Shown one piece after another: positions 22,731 through 34,222 of a stretch of DNA of 64,000 nucleotides. The notes beneath the pieces were generated by a model that was given only the letters and a program-made list of their open reading frames with translations, made no database searches and had not been told where the DNA came from. Source of the stretch: Serinus canaria (lineage: Eukaryota; Chordata; Aves; Passeriformes; Fringillidae). Every line of letters begins with the position of its first letter. Position 1 is the stretch's first letter. The stretch lies in assembly GCF_022539315.1 (NCBI RefSeq), contig NC_066317.1, positions 69,089,679 to 69,153,678 of the forward strand, given 5' to 3'. The position numbers and the translations under genes are program-made.

Positions 22731-22930
22731 TCACAGAATGGTTTGTGCCAGAAGGGTCCTTGAAGACCATCCAGTTCCAACCCCATATTCCAACACCTTC
22801 CACCAGACCAAGCTCCTCCAACTCCATCCAACCTGGCCTTGGACACTTCCAGGGATGGGGCAGCCACAGCTTCTGCAACAACCTCAATTTCCACCATTTT
22901 TGGCTGGAGCTCTGAGGACATTTCTCAGAT
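22731..22930 (-). mobile_element. CR1 LINE 3' fragment
   Basis: Antisense CR1: TTCACAGAATGGTTTG, AGAAGGGTCCTTGAAGACCA, CACCTTCCACCAGACCAAGC, CATCCAACCTGGCCTTGGAC, GGGGCAGCCACAGCTTCTGC. About 200 bp. Confidence 0.9.
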
Positions 22931-24867
22931 TCAGCATGTGCAATGTCCTGCCTCAAAGCTGCTAAAGCAAAACACGTCAGCCTGCGAGTGAGAAGACACC
23001 ACAAAAATCACTTGTTTGTGCTGAAAAAGCCTTCAGACTCTGCCCATTTCCTCCCAAGAAGAATTAGCAATTGTTGCATCATACTGAGCTGCCCAGTCAG
23101 AGAACTGGGCAGAAATGGGATGGGTAACTGGAAAGAAATCCACTTCCCAGAAGGCACGCACGACTTCAGCTTTGCAGCAAGGTTTTGGCCACTTCCAGCT
23201 GACTCCAGGAGTTCACTGAATGCAAAAATGAGGAATGTTACAGTTAAGCTGCACCCCCTCAAACTGATCCAGGGATAATTCCAGCTTGGACAAATTCAGG
23301 GTCTCATCCAAGGCTTCAAGCTGGTGGAAGATGATGCAGCTTCCCCCATTCAAAGCTCTCCAGTCCTGCTGTTCAATATTAAACTCTTAATACATTCTTA
23401 TTATTTGCTCTCTCCACCCCAACATCCCAGGACAAGGGATTGGGATCTGCATTCAGGTTCCTGCAATTTGGAGCAAGGAGAGAATCACAATTTATGTGCT
23501 TTAAATACCCAATAACCAAATGGTGCTGCTCCCCTTCTCCACCCAAAGTCAGCAGAAAGCCAGACTTAGAGAAAAATCACACACAGAAGAAATAAAACCT
23601 CAGGGAATACCTGTAGGAGAGAAGGAATTTTTTAATTATGTGGAGCATTGGCTGAAATGGAGTTTAAAAATCTCAGTGTGCAGCAAGAGCTCAACAGGAG
23701 GAGGATGAGGAAGCCTCCAACTCCTTTGATAACACAACTGCATCACAGCAGAACAGGACAGGAGCTTGACAGGCAGCAAATCTGATCACAGCCGAGATGA
23801 TCAGCTCCAAATATGTCAATATTACAGTTTTTCTCCAACAGAGCCTCTCCTGTGCTCTTAAAACAAGAGATTCTGGGAATTTTCAAGAAGAACCAAGCAG
23901 CACAGGCCCTTGGTGGAGACATTCCCTGCAAAATCATTTCAAACCACCCAAGTCAGCAAGAATTAATGGACAGCAGCAAGCAAAAAGCTATTCTGGCTGA
24001 AGTTGCCACTTCTCATTTCTATCTACACCTTCAGCAGCTGATTCCTTCCCACTGCTCCACCTAATTCAGCTGGAAAAGGCTGGTGAGAGCAAAGCTCCTG
24101 CTGGCACAGAGATTGGAATATGCCCCTGTGCTGCTGCTCTGGGCAATCACAGCTGACAGACAGGAGGACAAGAGCTGGAGATTTCACTTGTTTTTCTCCA
24201 TGCCTAGAAAGGTGTGGCCAAAAAAAAAAAAAAAAAAAAAGAATAAAAAAAAAAGAATCACAGAAGTCAGGGTTTCCAAACTGATCACTGTAATTCAAGT
24301 GTGAGATCAGTGAGGGATGCTTGGAAAGGAAAGTGCCTGGGAAATGGTGTCTGATGCTGCCTGACACAGACCCTTCCCTAAAAAGCATGGATAAAGGCAA
24401 AGGAAAACATCAAACACAAAATCCCAGAGGGGCAAAAAGACCTTTTGTAAGTCATCAAATGGGGAATATCCACACTGGGAGTCCCAGGGAGTTTTTTCTT
24501 GAAGGGCTGAGTCAAGATCAACTCAGCAGAGTCTTGTTAGGCACAGCTTTGCAACCTGGCTGTCCTTTGGCAGTGCAGCCACACATCCATCCCCAGCAGA
24601 GCCTGAGGGGGATAATCCTCCCTTCCCAAGGCTCAGCAGAGCCCTATCCCTGCCCAGCTCAGTGCCAGGGCTGCAGGGGAGGGCTCTGCAAGGACACCAG
24701 CTGGGATCCTGCTCCCCCCGGTTCCACCCATCACAGACAGCAAAATATCCTCCCAACAGAGCTCCCAAAAACACCAGGGGGAGAGCAAGGAGTGGGCAAT
24801 GCCCCACAGGGCAGCTGGTACCCACAGGGAGGGCAGCTCCCCTCTGCCTGCATCTGCTGCCCCTCAC
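22931..24867. other. Presumed gene A intron
   Basis: Mostly unique sequence. It contains an A-rich run at 24221-24256, probably a retroposon tail or simple repeat. No exon supported apart from the one starting at 24868. Confidence 0.4.
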
Positions 24868-24927
24868 CTTCCTCAGCTCATCCTCCTCCTCCTCCTCTTC
24901 ATGAGGCTGGGAGGAAAACCACAGCCC
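24868..24927 (-). CDS. Gene A: 60-nt exon encoding an acidic stretch
   Basis: Minus-strand acceptor GCTTTTTTTCCCTTCAG and donor GAGGAAG|GTGAGGGG are both strong. The 60 nt are open in phase 0 only, 20 codons: GLWFSSQPH followed by EEEEEEDELRK; the other two frames stop inside. The poly-Glu run is a GAG repeat, which may vary in length between individuals. Downstream it joins the 17634-17684 exon in phase 0. Upstream it joins the 27991-28025 exon, which also ends in phase 0. The acidic stretch with following basic residues suggests a charged linker before a helix; no function can be assigned. Confidence 0.5.
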
Positions 24928-27900
24928 CTGAAGGGAAAAAAAGCCCAGCACACCTGGAAATCTAACACAGGCAGTAGAAGGGTGCCTGGCATCACTGGGC
25001 AACAAAACAGGGATATTCACTGCACATTTTTACCTAAATGGGTTGATTTAAACATCATCTGCATGCAAATACCTACAAGAAATCAACTCAGGAGGTCTTG
25101 AAAACAGTTTAGGAAATAGCCATGCCCCAGAAAGATTTAAATCTACTCTGAGGCTCTTCACCCCAGTAAACTTTTGGAAGGTGAAGTGCTGCTCAGAGCA
25201 GACACTGAGGAGGAAGGTGCTTTTAAGTAGCCCCAATTTGATGGTAAATTATTGCTCCAGCCCAGAGACTCAGACCTGCAGGGACACAGGCTTTGCCCTC
25301 CTGAGGTATAAACACATCCTGTAGAAAACCTTACAGGAGAGAATGTTTGTGTTAAATAATTCTTCAGAGCTCCCTTTATGTTTAAGCTGCTCCTCTTGCC
25401 CAGGGCTGCACTGATGTGCTGCTTATTCCCCTCTGCCCTCACCAGAAGTAACCCCAAAGGATTTTCACCATTTCTTTGTTTCCCAGAAGGGTTTCATTCC
25501 CCCAGATCCCTGTTTTTAGGACTCAGAAGTCTGGATTATCTAAAGTAAACATCACACCCCTTGGAAATGTCCCATTTCTGTGATTTTTGGAGAACACAAA
25601 GCAGTCCTCTGACATTTCCAGGGCTATCCTGAGTCACTTGGATAGAAAGTTTTGCTTCATGGATTTATCTAAACAGTGTCCTCCAGCAGAGTGGGATGAT
25701 ATCCCAGCCCTGGTCCAGGCAGAAAACACAACTCCATGGCTTTGGGGCTCAGCAGGCACTCAGGACTCAAACCATGGATTATCTGCAAGGAGCTGGATAT
25801 TCCTCTGAGGATGGGAATGTGGGGAGGTTTTAAGTTATGCCACGGGGCACTGTGGTAAATGAAACCCCAGAACTCATTTTCACAGTGGCTGGCTGGGAAA
25901 AATAAAGCATCATACTGAAGGGATAAAGCAGGAAGCATCCTCCTGCCTGCTCCCTGCCAGGCAAACACCCACCCACACACAGGCTCAGGGATCAGACGTG
26001 GCTGTTTTCAAAGCCTTTTCCTCACTGCACTGAACAATTCCCCTCCTCAGCTTCCTCCAGCTCACCCTCTGCAATAAAACCAGCTAATAAAGAGTCACTG
26101 GGTGCAGCAGGGACAGCTCCCAGAGACCTCCCCCCACCACCCAAACCAAAAAAAAAAAAAAAAAATCTGTTTGGATTTAGCAGGAGCACATTCTCCAGGT
26201 TGACTCATCACAATTTAGCCCACCCAAACAATTAATATCCGAGGCTGCCTCCCAGAGGTGAGCTGCAAAAGGAAGCCACCCTGCACATCCAGAGTCATGC
26301 AGGATATCCACTCCTCATCCACTGCATTTCTTGGCCAGAATTTCACAGGTGAGCAGGACAATTTCAGCAGCAAGACACCAACAACACTTGGGGATTTGGC
26401 TGATGGACTATTCTGGCTATTCTCCCCCTTTTTACTTTGGTTTTTTGGGGTTTTTTGGATTTTTTTTTACAGGTTTTGGGAGGTTTTGTTTTCCTGGACC
26501 CTCTAAAAAGTCTTGCAAGGATTTCTTGCTTAAACACTACATGGAGAGGAGAGACAGCAAACACCTCCAGAGATGCCACAAGCTGGCAAAGGCCCAAGAT
26601 CAGGCCAGTTGAGGCTCTTCAGCAGACTTTTCCTGAAACATGTAAATAATTTAGAAAGCATTAACTCTTACTGACAGCTTCTCAGACAGCTCTTTCCCTT
26701 GCAGGGCCCTATCAGAAGCCTCATCACTCTTAATCCAAAAGAAAAAGAGATACTGCAACAGCCCCAAACCTTGGTTAGGGTTGAAAATGGATTTTAAAAG
26801 ATGCCTGAGGTCTTTTTCTCTGCTGAAATGCCTTCTTTGTACAGGCAGGTCTTCCAGAGGCCAGCACCTGCCACTTATCTGCAGTGGCACTTTGTAAACC
26901 ATGCAAAAATGGTTAAGAGACAGTCTGACAACATTTCACTGACTTGGGGCTGTTCAGAGGGTGGGAGCTGCTCCCTGGAGGGGTTTAAATTGAAAAAAAA
27001 ATTAAAAATTAAGCAGCAGGGAGGAGTAAACTGGTGGGAATAAGCCTTTCTTGGGGGTTAAGTGGAAGAGATGCTGCAGCACCACCAGTCTCACTCTCAA
27101 CATCCCTCCCTCCTCCAGGGTACCAGGGTCATGTTTTGGAACAAAGTGAATTTCTAGAAAGTTTTTTTGCCCCTGCTATCTTATCACCACCAGGAATGAA
27201 AACAGCTGCTGAAAGGCAGCAGGGGCTGAGCCAAGCTTTTACAGCAAAGTTGTTCCTGCATCCCTTCCCACCACCAGCCCCCAAAAAGGCACTGGATGGA
27301 ACAGATCTAACCCACAGAAAACCAGAAGTCAGGCCAAAGCCAAGGTCTATACTGGAAACAGAAACAGAGCACTGAGCCCAGCTACCTGACCACCAAACAC
27401 ATTTTCAGCTGTGCTTCTCACCAAGACTCAGAAAGAAAAATTTGCCTCTGCCACGAGAAGCAAGAACAGCCCAAAGGATCCCCAAATGGCCACAGAGCTG
27501 CACTCTGCAGCCTCAGAAACAGGGTCTGCAATTCCCACCAGCTTCAGCAGGACAACACAAATCACCCCATGCAGTTCCCCATGTTTGGGAGCCATAAAAC
27601 AACATCAGTGACAACAACAACAACACCACAGGTGGGGGGAGAGGCAGCAGCACCAGATCCCATTTTCCAGTCCATCATCAATCCGAAATTAAAATGCCCC
27701 AGTCCAGTGATGAAATAACTGCAGACTGACAAGCTGTGATATAATGTTATTCATTAGGATGTTGTTTGTGGTTCCTCTACGAGGCTTCCACAGCTACAGC
27801 ACCAGGGATGATGTTTGGGAGCATTTCAGACACACCACATACATGATTTTGTCTCCACTCAGCACTGCACTTCCCCCGAGTGAAACAGCTCTATGTAAAG

Positions 27901-27990
27901 CTCACTGACAGGCTGGGAGGATGATTTGCCATTAATTAAGAGAAAAACCAGAAGAGAGAAGCTCTTCAGTGCTCATTTCCCCATGCATAC
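24928..27990. other. Presumed gene A intron
   Basis: Unique-looking DNA with an A run at 26150-26165 and T-rich bands at 26437-26475. A minus-strand donor at about 25440 (TTCTG|GTGAGGG) lacks a matching acceptor. No exon called. Confidence 0.4.
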
Positions 27991-28025
27991 CTTGAAACTA
28001 AATTCAAACCCCGACAGCCAGCGCT
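27991..28025 (-). CDS. Gene A: candidate 35-nt exon
   Basis: Minus-strand acceptor AATTAACCAG (weak pyrimidine tract) at 28025 and donor TTTCAAG|GTATGC after 27991. The 35 nt convert phase 1 to phase 0. Joined to exon 1 they read ..LQPC-ERWLSGFEFSFK and continue in frame into the 24868-24927 exon. It has two CpGs and no stop in that frame, and it is exactly the length needed to connect its neighbours. The acceptor is the weak point. Confidence 0.35.
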
Positions 28026-28271
28026 CTGGTTAATTTAAATGGAATTCAAAAGGCATTCTCCATCCTTAAACACAGAGACACCCAGCACAGGCAATAGATA
28101 TCATCACTAAGCAGAGCAAAGCCCATAGAAAATACATCAAGCACTGCCTTACTTTAGTGAATTAAATAATTCAAGAGCTGGCAGAGCTGCTTTTTTAGAT
28201 TTCCTGACCAAATGCATCACCCAGCAACAGCAGCGCTTCAGTCTGGAGGGGGGGTTTAAACCACAACTTAC

Positions 28272-28430
28272 CTGCACTACTTCTCCAAGAGCCTCTGCTC
28301 CCCTCAGGATGCTCCCCCCAGCCACCAGCACTTGTCCCCAAAGGCCACTCGCTCAGGTGGCCGAGGCAGAGCCGGCTCCTGCTTTTTCACTGGCTCCAAC
28401 ATGAATCCATCCAGAGCATCTTTGTCCCTC
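28272..28430 (-). other. Gene A: possible alternative 5' exon
   Basis: On the minus strand a near-ideal donor, GTGCAG|GTAAGTTGTGG, ends a GC-richer block at 28272. The block lacks an in-frame ATG leading to the donor in either workable frame, so it is best read as a 5' untranslated exon. Translation from this promoter would then start further downstream, for example at the ATG within 17634-17684. The right edge is not defined; 28430 marks where promoter-like sequence begins. Confidence 0.35.
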
Positions 28431-28500
28431 ACTTCCAATTGGCGAGCGGCGGATGGGTGGAGTGAGAGCGCGACCCATTAGCTCCCAGATGGACACCTCC
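28431..28500 (-). promoter_or_regulatory. Possible alternative promoter with CCAAT box
   Basis: A CCAATTGG palindrome (CCAAT box readable on both strands) lies at about 28435-28442. It is followed by a short CpG cluster (GCGAGCGGCGGATGGG, GAGCGCGACC), just upstream of the strong donor at 28272 in minus-strand terms. No TATA box seen. Confidence 0.35.
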
Positions 28501-30345
28501 AGCCCAGCTCTGCCAAGCCCACACCTGGGCAGCACCTCTGCACATGCCACCACCGCCCCAGCCAAGGATTTGGGGCTGTCTCCCCCTGCAGCCACCCGGA
28601 TCCCACCACCTCTCAGAGCTGTTTGCCTCCCAGAGCAGAAATCGAGTAGTTAAAGCGACCCAGCGCTCCGGAGAGTTTTGCTGGATGCAGGATGGAGAAA
28701 GCTCCTGTGCCTCCTTAAAAAAGAAAAAAAGCTCTGTGCCAGCCAGAGCTGAAGTGAGAAGATGCTGTACCTTACAGAGAGAAGTACAGGGAAAGCCAGA
28801 GGATGAAAAAAAAAGGAGGAGGTGGGGGGGGGGAAAACCTGCTGCTGAGAGGGAGATAGAGCAAATTCCTTAAAGATACAGCTGCCGTGCCTGCCGGGCT
28901 CGGGTGCTTCATCCAGCTCAGCTGCACGGCAGCAGCAGTGCAAGGGTTAATGCATGCATGCAGTGGAATGAGAAACAGGGCAGCAAGTCTGTGCTCCAGC
29001 AGCAAGTTGCAGAAATTAGAGCTGAAAGACCTCACCTCATCCGAGGGGACTTAAATCCCAGCCTGGGTGCCCAGCGCTGAACCCTGAGGTGCCTACAGAG
29101 CTTTGGAGGGAAGATGCCACATCCTCTCCTCCTGCTCCAGCCTATTCTACACTGCTTCACTTTCCTTACAATTCCAGATTTTCAGCACAATAAGCCAAGC
29201 CTCCCCCAGAGACTTAAACCCCAGAGGAATGGTCTAAGCTGGCCAAACAAACAAACAACAAAAAACAACAACAACAAAAAACCTCCCCAAAGCAACATCA
29301 ACTCAGAAAAGGCAGAACCCTAAAAGACTAAGACAGAAACAAACAGCAAATTATCCAAATGCTGGCAAGGCTGGATCACTCCCCTACTACAGTAACTCTG
29401 ACAATCCCTGTGAGTTCAGTAAAAAATGCTGGGTGATGATATTTACCAGAAGGCAGCAAACACTTCCCAGAGCACAGCAAGGGGAGGCAGCACCCGGCTG
29501 GGGAAGGGGCATCCCTTCAGCAGAGGCAGCCCCAAGCCCCCATCCCCAGGCCCTGCCCCAGGCTCGTTTCCTCTGCACAGAACCACAGGCAAAGCGTGTT
29601 TTTAAACACCTCCCACGCCTTTTCTCTGCTGAGACTGCTCAGCCAGTCTCCTCCATTTTTTATTTTTTTTTCCCCTTGCCATGCCACCTGACGAGCTTTT
29701 CCAGGTAAGGCACATCACAGACTGGAAACAAGATGCTAAGGAGGTAGAGCTGTGGTTCAGAAAGTGTTTGAGGGTGGAGGAGATCCCTGGAGGTCTCCAG
29801 TCCCACTCCTTGCTCCACCTTTAAAGAGAAATCAGGGCAATACAACACCAGACATCTTCCCCCAAAAAAGTTTGATAAGAAGTTGAGACTCCCATCCTTA
29901 GGATCAGCACTTACAGAGCTCAGCTCCTATACCAGCAGGATTCACCAAGCTCCCCATATTACATTAAAGCAAGATTTGAACCAAGCTGGAATTTTTAAGG
30001 TAACTCCTCCTAGTGAGACAAACCTGCACAGAGCATCTTGAAACCTTCCAGCATCCCCACACCTGATACCTCCACTAACAGTTTAGAGGATACCTGACAG
30101 CATCACAACCCCAAAGGTGAACTGAGCCCGCTGAGCCTCCAGCAGGTATTTCAGGTTTCACGCAGCACCGGATCCATTTCAGCAAGTGAACAAGCTCAGG
30201 AAACAAAAGACTGGCTCAGATCAGTTTCTATTTTTAATTTTTTCCACGCTGAGGTTGTTTATCAGCTCTCCCTGGGTGTAGCAGCCACCGGAGCTTGGTG
30301 GAGATGCCACCACGACAGCATCACCACAACCACACCAGCCATCCT
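28501..30345. other. Presumed gene A intron 1 region
   Basis: Contains a GC-rich band at 28870-28960 and a minus-strand donor-like site at about 29035 (GATGAG|GTGAGG) whose possible exon does not fit the frame. There is an A/CAA-rich simple repeat at 29250-29280 and a T run at 29659-29673. No coding exon supported. Confidence 0.35.
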
Positions 30346-30704
30346 AGGGCAATCCTACACAAGGAATCAGGACTTCTCCAGAAATGGGTTCACATTAGGA
30401 GGAGGTAACTCAAGTGCCACCCAGCCTACTGCAACAGAAAGGTTCTGGCAACCCTGTGGCTTCCCAGAGACACCTCAATCATAGCACAGTATTAAAATTA
30501 TTAAAAAAAAAACCCAAAAAAAGCAGCTTTCTCCAGTTAATGGATTTAACACCTGTCCTTAAGCATAAAGTACCTATGCAGAGCATCAGTGAGTTCTGCC
30601 AGGACAGAATTGGAGGTTTTAGTTTTATACAGGCAAATAAAACAGCACCAGGCTAAACTGGGTAATTCTGGACTAAAATCCAACTTTGCAACTAAAGCTT
30701 GACC
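30346..30704 (+). repeat. Direct duplication, copy 1 (359 bp)
   Basis: Nearly identical to 32793-33150, starting at AGGGCAATCCTACACAAGGA and ending at ACTAAAGCTTGACC. Differences are a handful of substitutions and one indel in an A run. The same open frame (…FCQDRIG..FSFIQANKTAPG) appears in both copies, but only because the DNA is duplicated. Confidence 0.92.
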
Positions 30705-31080
30705 AGCTCCCACCTGCGCTGCCTCCCATCTCCAAACCCTCCTCAAACCCCACTTGGGCCTCTCTGCTGCCCTGTCCCAACCCTTCCAAACCCTGGGCAC
30801 GCACCATCCACCGGCCTGCTCCACCTCTGCTGCACCAAACGCTGCGGCCACGGGGCCAAATCCTGGGAAGAGGCAGCGCTGGCCCCGAACTGGCCGTAGG
30901 GCGAGCGCAGGAAGGTGAGCCGGGGGTAGCAGAAGGATGCAGGCTCCATCAGGACAGAGAAGAGAGGAGAGCCAGGAACGAAGCAAACCGCGTCTCCCTT
31001 CGCCTCCTGCAGCGCGTACTGTTGGGACATGCAGTCTCAGAGCCTTCTCCCAGAGAAGTTCCTTTTTCCCAAAGGATTTA
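30705..31080. other. GC-rich island without assignable exon
   Basis: CpG-enriched block (about 30800-31020: CGCTGCGGCCACGGGGCC, CGAACTGGCCGTAGGGCGAG). A minus frame opening with MSQQYALQEAKGDAVC is open through the CpG-rich part but has no donor I can support. A plus-strand donor-like GGAAG|GTGAGCC sits at about 30914. It could be a promoter-associated exon or a shore element of the larger CpG island to the right. Confidence 0.25.
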
Positions 31081-31096
31081 GTGCAAAAATAATGAT

Positions 31097-31118
31097 TAAA
31101 AAAAAAAAAAAAAAAAAA
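31097..31118 (+). repeat. Poly-A run
   Basis: Uninterrupted A run of about 20 bp at the edge of the GC-rich block. It accounts for the poly-Phe stretch in the 238-codon minus-strand open frame, which I reject as a gene. Confidence 0.85.
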
Positions 31119-31406
31119 GAGTAATAAAAGAAACCCCAAAGAGGCCGGAGCAGCCCCGCTGCTGCTGTCAGAGCCCAGCAGAGCACACTGGCAAGGCAGC
31201 GTCTCCAGCCTGTATTTAAACGCCCCTCTCAGAAAGCAGAGATGCAGCACAGGAAGAGACAAATTCCAGCTCTGCGTCGGGCTGATAAGGCAGGTTTATA
31301 ATATTCAAGAAGTATTGGCATTACTACAGTTCCTCCCCCCCCTTCCCAACCTCCTCCCGCAACGAATATCTTGTGCAGGAGCTTGTTGTGCACAATAAGC
31401 AAAACA

Positions 31407-31474
31407 AAAAAAAAAAAAAAAAAAAAAGAAAAAAAAAGAAGAAAAAAAAAAGTCCAATCCCTTAAAAAAAAAAC
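31407..31474 (+). repeat. A-rich simple repeat
   Basis: Long A runs interrupted by single G or C, on both sides of AGTCCAATCCCTT. Simple repeat. Confidence 0.85.
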
Positions 31475-32792
31475 AAACCTAGAAAAATCAGCCTGTTCCG
31501 GTGGGAACAGCCAACACGTTGAATAAAACAAACACACGCGTGTTAAGCCCTAGGGACGCAATTAGGCTCAGAGCAGGGGGAAGAGGCATTTAACTGCTGG
31601 AAAAGGAGATGGCAGAGGAAAAGGAGAATAAACCTGGTGCCTCACACCTCATCCCGCGGGGTGGCTCGTCCCAGGGGGCACTGCAGGGTGCCAGCACCTG
31701 CCCCAGCACCAGGAGGGGAGGAAGGTCACCTCACCCTCCTCCCAAGTTGAGCTGTTCTCCTAATTTCCACTCCTGAACCCCTCTCAGAGGGCAACACCCA
31801 GCAACAACTCCACTCTACCCAGCAACAACTCCACTCCACTTGAACACCTTGGGACAAAGGTTGCCCAGTTCTCAGCACTGACCAGCTGAGATCTTCTCTC
31901 CACCAGCTCCAAACCGTAGTTTTCCCCAGCACAGCCCCCACTCAGCACTGCTGGCATCCATCCCACCACAGCCCCACCAGCCTTTCTCCTGCCACTTCCA
32001 GCAGCTCCTTCAAAGCTGGGGAACCCCAAAGGACACGTGAGGAAGGAGAGTCCTCACCCAACACCTACATAAACTGTAACCCACTCCAATGCCTTGTTTT
32101 TCATGTTTTTCTCCCTGTGTTCTTGCACTTTCTCAACAAATCTCTGAGGATCTGCACTACTCTTGCTTTGTTCCCTACCCAAATCTCATCAGATTCCCTA
32201 CCCAAGCTCAGAACCTCCTTCAGCAGCAGAGGTAGAGTGAAGCCCTCAGTCCTGCTGGTTTTAATTGGGAGTCAGAGCCAGGGATGAATTTAGAAAGAGG
32301 GAGAAGATGAACCCATGGAGCAATGAGTGACAGCAAAGCCCTTTGATGGCACAGCCAGCACTGACAGATGCAGGAGCCCTCAGTGCTGTGCTCAGGGCCA
32401 GCGTGTCACCGTGCTCTGCAGAGAGCCTTCGTGGGGAGCTCTGCCCAGAGCACAGTTAGGAAGTTGCATTTCCACTAAGAAAGAGGAATAAAAAACAAAA
32501 CTTGATTTTCAGCATCGCCAGGTCCCAGCACTAAGTGCTGAAGGAGCTGCTCTGCAAACTGCAGTCACACAACCCTGCTCAGACTCAGGTAAGGATGAAC
32601 TTTGAGGAACTGCCTTGGCATTCCCAATTTTTAACCACACTGCATCCCAGTTTGGATGGGAATAGCAAAGGCAGCTTAACCTGCACTGGATGTCTTGACA
32701 AGGATTTGCATATTTAGAGGGTAGAAAACACCTCCACGATGATGATGATGATGATGATGAGTTAAAAAGTGTCCCAGGCTTTGATTGCTCCC
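31475..32792. other. Presumed intron, minor repeats
   Basis: No exon supported. ACCCAGCAACAACTCCACTC is tandemly doubled at about 31796-31839, and there is a (GAT)n run at 32739-32760. Confidence 0.45.
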
Positions 32793-33150
32793 AGGGCAAT
32801 CCTACACAAGGAATCAGGACTTCTCCAGAAGTGGGTTCACATTAGGAGGAGGTAACTCAAGTGCCACCCAGCCTACTGCAACAGAAAGGTTCTGGCAACC
32901 CTGTGGCTTCCCAGAGACACCTCAATCACAGCACAGTATTAGAATTACTAAAATAAAACCCAAAAAAAGCAGCTTTCTCCAGTTAATGGATTTAACACCT
33001 GTCCTTAAGCATAAAGTACCTATGCAGAGCATCAGTGAGTTCTGCCAGGACAGAATTGGAGATTTTAGTTTTATACAGGCAAATAAAACAGCACCAGGCT
33101 AAACTGGGTAATTCTGGACTAAAATCCAACTTTGCAACTAAAGCTTGACC
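32793..33150 (+). repeat. Direct duplication, copy 2 (358 bp)
   Basis: Second copy of 30346-30704, 2447 bp away in the same orientation. It is followed at 33209-33300 by a diverged partial third copy of its 3' end (AGGCAAATTGAACAGCACCA versus AGGCAAATAAAACAGCACCA; both followed by AACTCTTACCTCAGCT). Confidence 0.92.
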
Positions 33151-33208
33151 TTGAGCCTAACTCTTACCTCAGCTGCCTCCTGCAAGAAAGATCAAACCAA
33201 ACAACAAG

Positions 33209-33300
33209 CAGGCAAATTGAACAGCACCAGGCTAAGTCTGATAATTCTGGATTAAATTCCAACTCTGAAGCTAAAATCTGACCCTAACTCTTACCTCAGC
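33209..33300 (+). repeat. Partial third copy of the duplication end
   Basis: Diverged repeat of 33076-33172, including the shared CTAACTCTTACCTCAGCT end. It shows that the sequence has been duplicated more than once, the tandem event being older than the 2.4-kb one. Confidence 0.7.
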
Positions 33301-34093
33301 TCCCTTCTGCTGAAATATCCAACTTCTCACTGACACTTTCCTTTAAGCCAGCACAGAAAACTTCCCTTGCAGATCCTTTCCCTTTGAAACCCAAGACATC
33401 TTTGTTTTCACACTGACTCAACACAAAAATAAAGCTTGTTTTAATAAATGTTTACAGCCTCAAATGATTTACTACAGCTTTACTAGAAGTCAAGCCACTC
33501 TGAGCTTACACACAGATATCTTATGCCACCGGGTGGGTCAAGCGAGGGCTCCAGTTAAAAAACCCCAACCCTTCTTTTTATCTGCATTTATTTAAACAAG
33601 CTGAAGCATTCAAATTGCCAAGGAACAACAGGAGAGCCGGAGGGGAACTTCCTCTGCGGTCCATCATTCTTAGGGAGCACCAACTGTACAAAAGCCACAG
33701 ATATTTCAAAACTGGAGGGCTCTGGCTGAGATGGATTAGCCAGCAAATCCCGATTATAGCCGGGACGCGCGGCTCGCAGGGGGGGTGGCAATCACTGAGG
33801 TTGCTGTGCAGACAGGACTCAAAGTGTTGCCTCGCTGTTCCAGCCTCTCAAAAAAACCCAAAAAAAGCAGCCACAAACCCAAGAGCAGCAACCCAGGTGA
33901 GGCACAGCTGGATTTACTCAATCCTGGGTCAAGCGGTTTATCCCGTGCTGCAGCACTTGAGGAGCAGGAATTTGGCAGAGGAGGGACAAGGCTGTGCTCA
34001 CACCTAGAAACAATCCAGGAGAAATCCTGCAAACACTGAAGCAACTCGGGGCAAAGGGGGAAATTCCCTGAGGATTCTCCACGTGCAAATCCT
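33301..34093. other. Presumed intron; possible conserved CpG-bearing segment
   Basis: Non-repetitive. 33640-33790 holds isolated CpGs and an AATCCCGATTATAGCCGGGA stretch that resembles a regulatory element. Nothing coding is supported. Confidence 0.3.
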
Positions 34094-34222
34094 GCCCCTG
34101 GATCCCTGGAAGTGCCCAAGGCCAGGCTGGATGGGGCTTGGAGCAACCTGGGATAGCAGAAGGTGTCCCTGCACATGGCAGGGCTGGAATGAGATGGACT
34201 TTAAGGCCCAAAACCCAAACCT
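34094..34222 (+). mobile_element. CR1 LINE 3' fragment feeding a minisatellite
   Basis: Sense CR1: CCCCTGGATCCCTGGAAGTG, CAAGGCCAGGCTGGATGGGG, CTTGGAGCAACCTGGGATAG, GGTGTCCCTGCACATGGCAG. Its 3' end runs directly into the tandem array that follows. Confidence 0.9.

Noticed and set aside
30546..31262. 238-codon minus-strand open frame
   Set aside because: Crosses a poly-A run (read as poly-Phe) and the end of the 359-bp duplication. No domain, and composition changes along it.
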